A stretch of DNA of 64,000 nt from Pseudomonas sp. (GTDB lineage Bacteria; Pseudomonadota; Gammaproteobacteria; Pseudomonadales; Pseudomonadaceae), in contig NZ_JAGIBG010000003.1 in the NCBI RefSeq assembly GCF_017744435.1, positions 124,001-188,000 on the forward strand. The letters run 5' to 3'. A model generated the notes under the pieces. That model ran no database searches. It was not told where the DNA came from and worked only from the letters and a program-made list of their open reading frames with translations. The first letter of the stretch is position 1; every line of letters begins with the position of its first letter. Both the position numbers and the translations under genes were made by a program. Shown in pieces: positions 22,368 to 31,226 of this stretch.

Positions 22368-23402
22368 ATGCTGTATTCGCTTCAGGCACTGCGGGCGTTC
22401 GCCGCCTGGGTGGTGGTCTGCCACCACTTCATGCAGATCTTCTTCGACTTCCATGCCACCGGCCCCATTGGCCAGCTGCTCACCGACCGCGGCGCCGTAG
22501 GCGTCGACATCTTCTTCGTCATCAGCGGGCTGGTGATCTACCTGTCGACCCGCGACAAACCCATCGAACCGCGCCAGTTCCTGCTCAATCGGGCCCTGCG
22601 CATCGTCCCCGCCTACTGGTTCTACACCGCGCTGATGGCGGCGCTGCTGCTGGCGTTCAGCCAGTGGATGCCGCACCAGGCCTTCAACTGGCATCACCTG
22701 CTGCTGTCGCTACTGTTCATCCCGGCGGAAAACCCCGGCGGTTACGGTTTGTACCCGACACTGAACGTGGGCTGGACGCTGAATTTCGAGATGTTCTTCT
22801 ACCTGTTGTTCGGCCTGGCCTTCCTGGTGCGCCAGCGCCACCACCTGCTGCTGGTGACGGCTGCGTTGCTGCTGGTCAGTGAAGTGCTCGTCCGCATGGG
22901 CGTGCTCAGCCGCTTCTACAGCAACGACATCATCTATGAGTTCCTGCTGGGCATCGGCCTGGGCGTGATCCAGCGCCGCGGCCTGATCCGCCAAGGCCTG
23001 TGGCTGCCACTGGCGGTGCTGGGCGTGGCGGGCTACGCGATCTATCACCTGGACGCTTCGCAACGCCTGCTGCACTGGGGCGTGCCAAGCGCCATGATCG
23101 TGCTGGCGTTCATCGCCCTGGAGCCGTACTTCAAGGGAAACCGCTTGCTCAAGGCACTGGGTGACTGCTCCTACTCGGTGTACCTGATCCACGTGCTGGT
23201 GCTGTATGCCGGCTGGTTCGCCAGCCAGCGCCTGCACCTGAACCCGTACCTGGTATTCGCCGTGTGCGTGCCGTCCATTGGACTAATGTCGTGGTTCAGC
23301 TATCAGTGGCTGGAGCGCGGCCTGTACCGGCGGATGCAGGCCTGGCTGGCGGCGCCACGGGAGCAAACTCAGGAATTTGCGCTTTCCCGAGTCAAATACT
23401 AG
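22368..23402 (+). CDS. Acyltransferase 3 family membrane protein
   Basis: A 344-aa inner-membrane protein of the OafA/YrhL type with about ten hydrophobic helices. Family marks are the N-terminal LQALRAFAAWVVVCHHF (the HH pair is probably catalytic) and VGVDIFFVISGLVI, with GDCSYSVYLIHVLVLY near the end. Such enzymes O-acylate sugars of lipopolysaccharide, exopolysaccharide or peptidoglycan. No glycan-biosynthesis genes are adjacent, so the acceptor is unknown. An inverted repeat GGCCCGG/CCGGGCC (about 22311-22337) lies in the leader. Confidence 0.9.
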   Translation: MLYSLQALRAFAAWVVVCHHFMQIFFDFHATGPIGQLLTDRGAVGVDIFFVISGLVIYLSTRDKPIEPRQFLLNRALRIVPAYWFYTALMAALLLAFSQWMPHQAFNWHHLLLSLLFIPAENPGGYGLYPTLNVGWTLNFEMFFYLLFGLAFLVRQRHHLLLVTAALLLVSEVLVRMGVLSRFYSNDIIYEFLLGIGLGVIQRRGLIRQGLWLPLAVLGVAGYAIYHLDASQRLLHWGVPSAMIVLAFIALEPYFKGNRLLKALGDCSYSVYLIHVLVLYAGWFASQRLHLNPYLVFAVCVPSIGLMSWFSYQWLERGLYRRMQAWLAAPREQTQEFALSRVKY

Positions 23403-23451
23403 GACTTTGTACAAAGGCCAGGTTGGCGTACACTTGGCCGCAAGTCTGTGA

Positions 23452-24045
<594 letters not shown>

Positions 24046-24104
24046 TCTTTCCTGGTCAAGGCCTAGCAACAAAGTGTTACGGTTTCAACCCCTGCGACAA
24101 CAGG

Positions 24105-24216
24105 CCGCAGCCCGTGTTTAAAGGGCTGCGGGCCATCACCGCCTTGGTCGGGTAGAAGCCCACCGGGTGTCATGCCAGAATGCCCCGGTTTTCGACCGGC
24201 CCGTCCCGAGGGCCGG
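24105..24216 (+). promoter_or_regulatory. Structured leader between nfuA and the SCO gene
   Basis: The 196-bp gap holds two GC-rich hairpins: CCGCAGCCC/GGGCTGCGG (24105-24113 and 24123-24131) and CCGGCCC/GGGCCGG (24196-24202 and 24210-24216). The first may end nfuA transcription although it lacks a T run. The second lies 25 bp before the SCO start. No known riboswitch class was recognised. Confidence 0.4.
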
Positions 24217-24241
24217 CACCTTCCCTGTAAAGGATGGTTCA

Positions 24242-24850
24242 ATGAAAGATCAGTTTACCCGGCGCGCGGTTGTCGCCGGGATGGGCGTTCTCGGGCTCGG
24301 CCTGCTGGCAGGCTGCAACCCGGCCCGGGGGCTCGAGTTCAAGTACGGCAAGAACATGAGCAACGAGATCCTAGGGCGCAAGTTCAGCCTCAAGGACCCC
24401 CAGGGCAATGTCCGCACCCTGTCGAGCTTCTATGGCAGCATGCCGATGATCTTCTTCGGTTTCACCCAGTGCCCGGCCGTCTGCCCGACCACCCTGGCGC
24501 GTGCGGCACAGATCAAGAAGCTGCTCAGGGGCCGCGACCGCGAGATCTTCCAGGTGGTGTTCATCACCCTGGACCCGGAGCGCGACACCCCGGAAGTGCT
24601 CGATGCCTACGTCAAGGCCTTCGACCCGTCGTTTACCGCCCTGACCGGCACCCCGGAAGAAATCGCTGCGGTGGCCAAGGAGTTCAAGGTGTTCTACGAA
24701 AAGGTCCCGGCCGGTGACACCTACACCATCTCTCACTCGTCCACCAGCTACGTCTACGATACACGTGGCACCCTGCGCCTGAGCCTGGGCCATTCGCTGA
24801 ATGCCAAGGAATGCGCCGAAGACCTGGCAACCCTGATGGAGATCTGCTGA
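24242..24850 (+). CDS. SCO-family copper-binding lipoprotein
   Basis: A 202-aa thioredoxin-fold protein. A lipobox LLAGC places the lipidated Cys25, anchoring it on the outer face of the inner membrane. The copper-site CxxxC is Cys77/Cys81 in QCPAVCP, with the partner His in TISHSSTSY. SCO proteins help load the CuA site of cytochrome c oxidase. The ATG at 24242 begins the signal sequence. The next gene starts directly after its stop and encodes PCuAC, its usual partner, so this is a copper-delivery operon. Confidence 0.92.
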   Translation: MKDQFTRRAVVAGMGVLGLGLLAGCNPARGLEFKYGKNMSNEILGRKFSLKDPQGNVRTLSSFYGSMPMIFFGFTQCPAVCPTTLARAAQIKKLLRGRDREIFQVVFITLDPERDTPEVLDAYVKAFDPSFTALTGTPEEIAAVAKEFKVFYEKVPAGDTYTISHSSTSYVYDTRGTLRLSLGHSLNAKECAEDLATLMEIC

Positions 24851-25333
24851 ATGTCGATGCAACCAATCAAGCGCGGCCTGGCCGCCCTGGTACTGATGGG
24901 CCTGGCCCTGCCAGCCCTGGCGCAGACCACCGTGAGCGACGCCTGGGTACGCGCCAGCGTGCCGCACCAGCCGTCCACTGGCGCCTTCATGACCCTGACC
25001 GCCAGCACTGACAGCAAGCTGGTTGGCGTGGCTTCGCCAGTGGCCAAGACCGTGCAGGTGCACGAGATGACCATGAACGGTGACGTGATGGGCATGAAAG
25101 AAGTGAAGGCCGTGGAACTGCCTGCGGGCAAGCCGGTGAGCCTGGACCCCAATGGCTACCACGTGATGTTGATGGGCCTGACCCAGCAGGTTAAGGAAGG
25201 CGAGAAGGTACCGCTGACCCTGACCATCGAAGATGCCAAGGGTGCCAAGGAAACCGTCGAGGTTCAGGCAGAAGTACGCCCGCTGAACGCCGATGCTGGC
25301 GGCGGGCATGACCACATGCACATGAACCACTGA
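24851..25333 (+). CDS. PCuAC periplasmic copper chaperone
   Basis: A 160-aa periplasmic protein with a signal peptide (cleavage near LPALAQ). It carries the copper site of the PCuAC (DUF461) family, H-x-M followed by methionines and a second H-x-M (VHEMTMNGDVMGMK ... YHVMLMG). A His/Met tail (HDHMHMNH) probably adds a second copper site. It starts immediately after the SCO stop. PCuAC and SCO together deliver Cu(I) to cytochrome oxidase. A terminator follows. Confidence 0.93.
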   Translation: MSMQPIKRGLAALVLMGLALPALAQTTVSDAWVRASVPHQPSTGAFMTLTASTDSKLVGVASPVAKTVQVHEMTMNGDVMGMKEVKAVELPAGKPVSLDPNGYHVMLMGLTQQVKEGEKVPLTLTIEDAKGAKETVEVQAEVRPLNADAGGGHDHMHMNH

Positions 25334-25340
25334 CCAACGA

Positions 25341-25366
25341 AAGGGCCGCAACAGCGGCCCTTTTTC
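25341..25366 (+). terminator. Rho-independent terminator of the SCO-PCuAC operon
   Basis: AAGGGCCGC/GCGGCCCTT stem with an AACA loop, followed by a run of T, placed 8 bp after the PCuAC stop. Confidence 0.88.
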
Positions 25367-25381
25367 ATTGTGCTGCGCGCT

Positions 25382-25609
25382 TCAGCTACGGAAGCGTGGC
25401 AGCGGCCTTTCGAGGGTCAGCGAGGTCAGCGTCTTGCGGACCTGGGCTTCATCGGCCTCCAGCGCTTTCAGGCTGGCGCGGATCTTGCCCGCAGCGGGCA
25501 CATCGCCCTGGCGGTCGATCCAGTCGGCAATTTCCTTGCAGGCACTGCTCAGGCAGGCTTGGCGCTGGTTCATCAGCGATATCAGGGTGGTGAGCTCTCT
25601 TTCGGACAT
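25382..25609 (-). CDS. Small helical hypothetical protein
   Basis: A 75-aa soluble protein starting MSERELTTLISLMNQR, predicted by eye to be almost wholly helical, with two cysteines (ACLSSAC). No signal peptide or known domain was recognised. It faces the SCO-PCuAC operon convergently and sits 73 bp downstream of the AraC gene. Confidence 0.65.
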   Translation of the reverse strand: MSERELTTLISLMNQRQACLSSACKEIADWIDRQGDVPAAGKIRASLKALEADEAQVRKTLTSLTLERPLPRFRS

Positions 25610-25682
25610 GACAGATCCTCCGTTCTGCTCTGTCAGTGTAGCAGTGGCTGGCCGGCTTGCCTGAGGCCTGGCGTCGCAGGCG

Positions 25683-26516
25683 CTAGCTGTGCAGGCAGGC
25701 GCTGCGATAGGCGCCCGGCGTCACGCCAAAGGCCTGCTTGAACTGCCGACTCAAGTGGCTCTGGTCGGCAAAACCCAGGGTAAAGGCCACGTCAGAGGCC
25801 GCCAGGCCGCTTTTCAGAAATTCCCGTGCCCGCGCCAGGCGCCTTTGCTTCAGCCAGGCATGGGGCGGCAAGCCCGTGGCCTGGCGGAACACCCGGGCAA
25901 AGTGGAAAGGCGATAGATTGACCGCAGCGGCCAGGGCTTCCAGCGACGGCGGGTCGACCAATTGGCTTTCCAGCAGCTCCCGCGCACGCGCTACCGCCAG
26001 CGGTTCGTTGCCGGGGGAGGTGGGTTCCGGGCAGTGGCCGTGGCGCTGTACCAGTGCCAGCACCGCCTGGCGCCAGGCGGTCTGTTGCTCCAGGGCGCTA
26101 GCGCCGGCTTCCGACAGCTGATGCAGCTGGCTGAAGGCCCTCGCCAGGGCCGGGTCCTGAATCACGCTGTCCTTGAAGCGCGGCATGCCGTGCCGGCCCA
26201 GTTCCAGCTCGTCCAGCACGCCAGTAACCCGTTCATGCTCCGGATAGAAACCCCGGTAGCGCCAGCCGGCTTCGTGGGCGGTGGCGCCGGTGTGCAGTTC
26301 GTCCGGGTTGATCAGCACCATGCTGCCGACCGGTGCCAGGTGCTCGCTGCCGCGGTGCCAGAAGCGTTGCGCGCCCGACTCGATCACGGTGAACACATAG
26401 CCTTCATGCACATGCGGGGCGAAGCGCTGTTGAAAGTAACGCGCGTGCAGCATCTCGACGTCGCCGAGGGCCGGCGCCTGCCAGAGGTGGGTCTGTTCGC
26501 GCAGGGGCGTGCTCAT
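25683..26516 (-). CDS. AraC-family regulator in the azlCD unit
   Basis: A 277-aa regulator with an N-terminal cupin sensing domain (FAPHVHEGYVFTVIESG) and a C-terminal AraC DNA-binding domain (LSPFHFARVFRQATGLPPHAW, then GFADQSHLSRQFKQAFGVTP). Its ATG overlaps the azlD stop (ATGA), so exporter and regulator form one translational chain. This N-terminal type is common beside amino-acid exporters, which suggests it senses an exported compound. Confidence 0.9.
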   Translation of the reverse strand: MSTPLREQTHLWQAPALGDVEMLHARYFQQRFAPHVHEGYVFTVIESGAQRFWHRGSEHLAPVGSMVLINPDELHTGATAHEAGWRYRGFYPEHERVTGVLDELELGRHGMPRFKDSVIQDPALARAFSQLHQLSEAGASALEQQTAWRQAVLALVQRHGHCPEPTSPGNEPLAVARARELLESQLVDPPSLEALAAAVNLSPFHFARVFRQATGLPPHAWLKQRRLARAREFLKSGLAASDVAFTLGFADQSHLSRQFKQAFGVTPGAYRSACLHS

Positions 26517-26827
26517 GCCAGCCAGCTGCGTAGCAGGAAGAAGATCAACATGCTCACCAGCATGCTCAGCAATACGCTGCGGGTCAACAACACCAGCGCA
26601 ATGGCCACCAGCGCACCGAGCAGGTAGGGGTTGAGCGGGCTCAGGTCGAGCTGGTGGCCGGGCAGGAAGATGATCGGCCCGCAGATTGCCGTGAGCATGC
26701 CGGGTACGGCAAAGCCGAGGAACTGCCGGGCGTTGGAGCTCAGGCGCAGGGGCAGGCGCGGTTCCAGGAAGGCGTAGCGGTTGAGGAATACCACGGCGCC
26801 CATGGCGAAGATCAGCAGCCAGATCAT
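26513..26827 (-). CDS. azlD: AzlD-type branched-chain amino acid exporter small subunit
   Basis: A 104-aa protein with about four membrane helices, beginning MIWLLIFAMGAVVFLNRYAF and containing FAVPGMLTAICGPII. It pairs with AzlC to export branched-chain or related amino acids. Its ATG overlaps the azlC stop and its own stop overlaps the araC start, both as ATGA. The start at 26827 is set by this overlap; the longer frame to 26956 runs into azlC. Confidence 0.88.
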   Translation of the reverse strand: MIWLLIFAMGAVVFLNRYAFLEPRLPLRLSSNARQFLGFAVPGMLTAICGPIIFLPGHQLDLSPLNPYLLGALVAIALVLLTRSVLLSMLVSMLIFFLLRSWLA

Positions 26828-27525
26828 GGGCGGCCTCCGGTGAATTTCTGACAGACGAAGCCGGCAGCCATGCCCAGCAGGCCGGCGGCGACCAAGGCGG
26901 TTTCCCAGTGCCAGTAACTGAACAGCACCGAGCAGAACAGCGACACCGCCACGCACACCACGGTGGCGAGGTTGCGCACCAATGGCGCGATCAGCGCGAC
27001 GAAGGTGGCGACGATGGAGAAGTCCAGGCCGAGCTGGTCGAGGTGCGGGATGTTCTGGCCCAGCACGATGCCGGCCAGGGTGAACAGGTTCCAGGCGACA
27101 TAGAACGTCAGGCCCACGCCCAGGGCGTACCAGCGGTTGAACTGCTGCTGGTCGTAGTGGCTGGTGAGGGCGAAGAATTCGTCGGTGAGCAGGAAGCCCA
27201 GGCCCAGTCGCCAGCGTACCGGCTGGTTGGACAGCACCGGGCGCATGGACAGGCCATAGAGCAGGTGCTGGGAGGTCAGCAGCAGGGTGGTGAGCAGGAT
27301 CGACAGCAGGCTGGCGCCGCTCTTGAGCATGCCGATGGCGACCAGTTGCGCGGCGCCGGCGAAGACGATCGCCGACAGTCCCTGGCCTTGCCAGGCACTG
27401 AGGTTGGCTTCGATGGCCATGGAACCGGCGAGCAAGCCCCAGGGGGCGACGGCCAGGGACAGCGGCAGGATGGCGACGGCGCCGTGCAGGAATGCTTGGC
27501 GGGGGATGGGGGGACTACTGGGCAT
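26824..27525 (-). CDS. azlC: AzlC-type amino acid exporter large subunit
   Basis: A 233-aa inner-membrane protein. Family marks are the N-terminal GAVAILPLSLAVAPWGLLAGSMA, the central QHLLYGLSMRP and LLTDEFFAL. Together with AzlD it exports branched-chain amino acids. The ATG at 27525 starts at the first conserved region; the open frame beyond it (to 27954) crosses a REP element and the neighbouring gene. It is the first gene of the azlC-azlD-araC unit. Confidence 0.9.
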   Translation of the reverse strand: MPSSPPIPRQAFLHGAVAILPLSLAVAPWGLLAGSMAIEANLSAWQGQGLSAIVFAGAAQLVAIGMLKSGASLLSILLTTLLLTSQHLLYGLSMRPVLSNQPVRWRLGLGFLLTDEFFALTSHYDQQQFNRWYALGVGLTFYVAWNLFTLAGIVLGQNIPHLDQLGLDFSIVATFVALIAPLVRNLATVVCVAVSLFCSVLFSYWHWETALVAAGLLGMAAGFVCQKFTGGRP

Positions 27526-27613
27526 GATGGCTGCGACACATTTTGCTAGGCAGGGCAGCATGACAGAGCGGTGGGGCGGGTGGCTTGAACGATCTTGCTT
27601 GTTTGCTGCCTGT

Positions 27614-27648
27614 GCCGGCCTCTTCGCGGCTAAAGCCGCTCCTACAGG
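27614..27648. repeat. Single 35-bp P. putida REP element
   Basis: A 35-bp match to the REP family: GCCGGCCTCTTCGCGG, a short stem loop (GCGGCTAAAGCCGC) and the tail TCCTACAGG, between azlC and the Sel1-like gene. Confidence 0.85.
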
Positions 27649-27668
27649 TTTAGCGCCGGGGCAGGTAA

Positions 27669-28358
27669 TTATCGCTTGGTCAGCCGATGTTGCGCCGCCA
27701 CGCAGCCATTGATGTCCACGGCCTTCTGCAGCAGTGCCTGGCGGTGCTGTGGATCGAGATCGCCCAGCAACCGGTAGACCTCGGCCTGGTAGTCGCGCTG
27801 GCGCCCCCACTGCATCTGCAAGCCCTGCGGGTGGCTGCGGCTGCAGGCCAGGCGGGCGGCTGGTTGCGGATAGTAAGGCGCGTACAAGGTCGCCATGCTG
27901 GGGATCGCTTCGAGGGCTTCGCGGTAGGCCGGGCTGGCATTGTAGGGTGGGCACCAGGTAGCAATTGCAGTTGCCGGCGGTGCAAAGCCTTGTTTCAGGC
28001 TGGCTTCCAGCAGCGGGCAGGCGGCATCGGCGATCTGCGCTGCTGGCAGGTAGGTGGTGTAGTACAGCGCCAGGCGATATTGCGCCACCGGGTGGCCAAG
28101 CTCCACCGATTTTTTCAGCAGGGCCACGGCCGTCGGCAGGGTATGTGCCATCGCCCGGCCTTGGCGATTGAGCTCCGGGTCGACGCCCATGGCGGTGCGC
28201 AGGGTGCCGTTGTCATCTGGCGTGTCGGCTTGCTCCAGCAGCGGCAGTGCCTGGCGGTAAAGCAGGTCGGCGTGCGGGTCGATACGGACATCGAGCGCAT
28301 TTGCAGCCATCGGAGCCAGTGCGATGAACAGCGCCGATGCCAGAGCGACGCGGCTCAC
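27669..28358 (-). CDS. Exported Sel1-repeat-like protein
   Basis: A 229-aa protein with a signal peptide (MSRVALASALFIALAPMAANA). It has helical repeats of the Sel1/TPR type, clearest in AVALLKKSVELGHPVAQYRLALYY and the last repeat ALLQKAVDINGCVAAQHRL. Several cysteines (ACPLLEA, TWCPPYN, RLACSR, NGCVAA) may form disulfides in the periplasm. Such repeats usually mediate protein contacts. Partner and role are unknown. It stands alone. Confidence 0.75.
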   Translation of the reverse strand: MSRVALASALFIALAPMAANALDVRIDPHADLLYRQALPLLEQADTPDDNGTLRTAMGVDPELNRQGRAMAHTLPTAVALLKKSVELGHPVAQYRLALYYTTYLPAAQIADAACPLLEASLKQGFAPPATAIATWCPPYNASPAYREALEAIPSMATLYAPYYPQPAARLACSRSHPQGLQMQWGRQRDYQAEVYRLLGDLDPQHRQALLQKAVDINGCVAAQHRLTKR

Positions 28359-28514
28359 AGGCGTGCCTCGCGCAATGAGCGGGGCCGGCAGGCTGCCAGG
28401 TACGGGAGGGCGGCTTGATGAATGATCACAACTTCGCGTACGCCTCGGGCGAATCGGAACGACGGGGTATTCTAGCCAAGCGTGGGCCGAAACCGAAACC
28501 CCGTCGCTCGCCTG

Positions 28515-29609
28515 TCAGACGAGCTTGATCGGTGTGGCCTTGCGCTGGGCGTGTCGCTCCTGGGCCAGCCCCAGCTTGGCGGTGATCACTTTGGCCAGGG
28601 CATTGTTGCCCAGGTCGTTCAGGTGCAGGCGGTCGACAAACAGGTCGGCACCGAACACCGGCGAGCTGCTGAGCATGCTGTTCATGTCGTAGCAGGGCAC
28701 GGGGTCCGCCTGGCTCTTGATGCGACGGAAGAACGCCATGTGCAGCTGGCTGTCGAATGCACCGTCGAGCAGGCGATCGAAATTCCTCGGTTGTTGCTTG
28801 AGGGCGGCCAGCATCGCCTGTTCACCCGCCGGCAGGGTTTCCCGGCACCAGGGCAGCAGGGGCTGGAGGATGAAGGTCAGGGTTGCGTGGCTGTCAGCCA
28901 GCATCCGCTCCCATTGGCGCAACGTGCGGCCGATGCTGTCGGCCGCCCGTGCCAGGCGTTTTTCCGGGGCGGACAGCGACCAGTTGGGGACAGGTTGCTG
29001 GCGCCGTGGTGCCAGTGCCTGGCCCAGGCGCTGCCACAACGACTCGCGGCGAGCCTGGCCAACGGGCGGCATGCCCTCGTTGAAACTGTTCAGGTAAGCC
29101 TGGTGAGCCTTGGCCTGTAGTGGGTCGTGCGGGCCGGCCAGGACTTCACCGAGGGCTTCATGGGCCAAGGTGTTGAGGCCGCTGAGCAGCACCACATGGC
29201 CCACTTCGCCCAAGCGATGCTGGTGAGTCAGGAACAGCAACAGTTCCTGGCTGGCATTGAGCCCACAGCCAGCCAGGCTTAGCCATGCCTCACCGGTGAG
29301 CATCGACAGGTGTGAGGCCACTGTATGTTCATCGGAGCTGGCGCCGATGCCCAGGGCAGTCGAACCGCCAACCAGCAGGTTGATGCGCGGTGCGCTGCCG
29401 CGTTCGGCAGCCGAGTAGCGCTTGCCGGCGCAATGGCTGTAGCGCAGGCCAAAGGCATCGGTGTTGATGGTGCCGGAGCGGTAACCGCTCTCGTGCACAT
29501 GCAGGGTGTGCGGTGCGCGGCGGTTACCCAGCAGCAGGAAACGCTGGTAGTCCTGATGCAGCGGCGAAGCGAGGCCCGAGACATGTGTGGTGGTGACGGA
29601 CGTTGTCAT
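28515..29609 (-). CDS. SGNH/GDSL-type hydrolase of a small-molecule operon
   Basis: A 364-aa protein without signal peptide or membrane segment. SGNH blocks are visible: block I with Ser83 in VGGSTALG, block II Gly in LAGCGLN, block III GLN (144-146) in LLSGLNTL, and block V with Asp326 and His329 in DRLHLND. The extended N-terminus (about 70 aa) is unlike classical esterases. It is the last gene of the leftward set YqcI/YcgG-LysE-SGNH (AAGGAG before the ATG, 41-bp gap after the LysE gene). It probably acylates or deacylates the operon's product; that is inference. Confidence 0.82.
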   Translation of the reverse strand: MTTSVTTTHVSGLASPLHQDYQRFLLLGNRRAPHTLHVHESGYRSGTINTDAFGLRYSHCAGKRYSAAERGSAPRINLLVGGSTALGIGASSDEHTVASHLSMLTGEAWLSLAGCGLNASQELLLFLTHQHRLGEVGHVVLLSGLNTLAHEALGEVLAGPHDPLQAKAHQAYLNSFNEGMPPVGQARRESLWQRLGQALAPRRQQPVPNWSLSAPEKRLARAADSIGRTLRQWERMLADSHATLTFILQPLLPWCRETLPAGEQAMLAALKQQPRNFDRLLDGAFDSQLHMAFFRRIKSQADPVPCYDMNSMLSSSPVFGADLFVDRLHLNDLGNNALAKVITAKLGLAQERHAQRKATPIKLV

Positions 29610-29650
29610 GGGCGCTCCTTCTCGGCTGGCGTTGCGGCGGTGCAGGGCGT

Positions 29651-30280
29651 TCAGCCCGCCAGCTCCTTGAGGTTATAGGCCAGGCCACCGGCGGCGATCA
29701 GCAGCAGGACGACCCCCGAGGCCAGGGAAATCAGGCGGTTGCTGCGCTGCGAGGTGATTTTGCCGATGGCGAAGATGTACAGGCTGAGCACGGCGAAATC
29801 GATCAGCACCCACAACAGCGACAGCACCACCATGCTCTTGCCGAACGACTCGGTGATCTGGATGAACTGCGGGAAGAAGGCGATGAAGAAAATGATGTCC
29901 TTCGGGTTGGAAATGCCCACCATGAAGCCCTGCCACAAGCCGCCGCGGCCGGGCTTGGCCGGCTGCAGCTCGGCCTCGTCGGCGACAGGCGCCTGCAGGC
30001 ACTCGCGCAAGGTGCCCACGGCGATGTAGCCGATGAACAGGCAACCCAGCAGGCTCATGCCACTGAGCCAGGCCTTGTCGATGGCTGCGCTGGTGAGGAT
30101 GACCCAGGCAGCGGCGCCGATCAGCACCAGTGACGCCCAGTTGGTGCCGACGGCGGTGAACATGGCCTTGCGCGAGCCGGAGGCCGCAGCGGTGTTGACG
30201 ATCAGTGCCACCACCGGGCCGGGGGTGGCGATCAGCAGCAGGACGGTGAGTGCATAAGTCAGAGTCAGGGCGGTATTCAC
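29651..30280 (-). CDS. LysE-family exporter
   Basis: A 209-aa inner-membrane protein with six hydrophobic helices and the LysE/RhtB signatures TPGPVVALIVNTAAASG near the start and GFMVGISNPKDIIFF in the middle. These proteins export amino acids and related small polar compounds. The GTG at 30280 lies 2 bp after the stop of the YqcI/YcgG gene and fits the family's N-terminus, so the two are probably translationally coupled. The context suggests it exports the product of the neighbouring N-oxygenase. Confidence 0.88.
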   Translation of the reverse strand: MNTALTLTYALTVLLLIATPGPVVALIVNTAAASGSRKAMFTAVGTNWASLVLIGAAAWVILTSAAIDKAWLSGMSLLGCLFIGYIAVGTLRECLQAPVADEAELQPAKPGRGGLWQGFMVGISNPKDIIFFIAFFPQFIQITESFGKSMVVLSLLWVLIDFAVLSLYIFAIGKITSQRSNRLISLASGVVLLLIAAGGLAYNLKELAG

Positions 30281-30282
30281 GG

Positions 30283-31065
30283 TCAGTTCTCGATCAGAGT
30301 GTCGGGTGTCGCACGGGCATGAGCATGAAAGGGGCAGCGCGACGGATTGAGCGAGCCTGCTTCCTGCAGTTGGTACTGCTTCCATTCGAAGTTGTCGTCC
30401 TGGCCAAAGAAGCCCAGGGTTTCGGGCATGACCCCGTCGTTGTAATGGCGTACGCGATCACGAATGCGGGCACGAATGCGTTGCCCGCTTTCGGTGCTGG
30501 CGTTGGCCACTTCGTCGAAGTTCTCCCGCGGGTTGATGACGAAGGTGATGTGCGGGCCGAGATTGCGGCTTTTCATCTGCTGATGGCCGGGGAAGTTCAT
30601 GTTGATGAACAGCGGCATGCCGGCGTAGCAGAACGACCAGGCGTTGTCGTGCGGGTCGGTGGGAACTGCTTGAGGCCACGGATGCGGGTCACGGGCGTGG
30701 ACCCCACGCAGTACTTTCCAGGCCAGCGCCTGTTGCTCGGCCAAGGTGCTGTCGGCAGCCGTCTCGAGAAACACCACCAGCGGGCTGCCGATGCGTTGCT
30801 TGATCGGCACAGGCGTTATGGTGCGTATATAGTCGGCCAGGCCATGAGCGATATCATCGGCCAGTTGTTCGGCACGGGCGAAGAGGATGTGGCAGGATGC
30901 ACCGGCAACGGCTTTGCGCCCGAACAGGCACGGAAAGTCGGGGTTGGCGAGTACACTGCGAAAATGTTGCAGGGTTTGCCGCGTCCAGTGCTGAGTGTTC
31001 CGTACATGTTCATCGGCCAGCTCTAGCGCATCCAGGCGATAGCAGTTTCCATAAACCGTAAACAT
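30283..31065 (-). CDS. YqcI/YcgG-family haem protein, probable N-oxygenase
   Basis: A 260-aa soluble protein with the family marks FPCLFGRKA near residue 50 and SRCPFHAHA near the C-terminus. The family includes GntA, the haem-dependent N-hydroxylase of guanitoxin biosynthesis, so N-oxygenation of an amino-acid-like substrate is a reasonable guess. A gene of this type is expected to work with the exporter and hydrolase that follow it. The start at 31065 fits the conserved N-terminus (MFTVYGNCYRLD). Its upstream region is shared with a divergent LysR gene. Confidence 0.8.
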   Translation of the reverse strand: MFTVYGNCYRLDALELADEHVRNTQHWTRQTLQHFRSVLANPDFPCLFGRKAVAGASCHILFARAEQLADDIAHGLADYIRTITPVPIKQRIGSPLVVFLETAADSTLAEQQALAWKVLRGVHARDPHPWPQAVPTDPHDNAWSFCYAGMPLFINMNFPGHQQMKSRNLGPHITFVINPRENFDEVANASTESGQRIRARIRDRVRHYNDGVMPETLGFFGQDDNFEWKQYQLQEAGSLNPSRCPFHAHARATPDTLIEN

Positions 31066-31094
31066 GATTTCCCCAGGAGATTGAAGTAAGAGAG

Positions 31095-31187
31095 AGTTCC
31101 ACTCATATGCAGGCAGGTTGGTTACTTATCTTTGTTATTTACCTGCATTTTCTGAGACGCTCTTCACGTTGTAAAACGCGTGGAACT
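31095..31187. promoter_or_regulatory. Candidate LysR operator region
   Basis: In the divergent gap between the YqcI/YcgG gene and the LysR gene, AGTTCCAC (31095-31102) and its exact reverse complement GTGGAACT (31180-31187) lie about 80 bp apart. The right copy is part of a closer palindrome, TTCACG...CGTGGAA (31162-31185). Spaced half-sites of this kind are typical of LysR-type activators of the divergent operon. Confidence 0.5.
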
Positions 31188-31226
31188 ATGACCTACTATT
31201 AGTCTCACTCATGCTTCGAGGGCATC

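Noticed and set aside
19866..22697. A 943-aa open frame on the minus strand opposite cti
   Set aside because: It mirrors the coding frame of cti, its translation is low in complexity and lacks any domain, and the plus strand has a signal peptide, haem site and full-length match to Cti.
24046..24241. Cobalamin riboswitch before the SCO gene
   Set aside because: The characteristic B12-box and the conserved GCAACGG-type core were not found; only unspecific hairpins are present.
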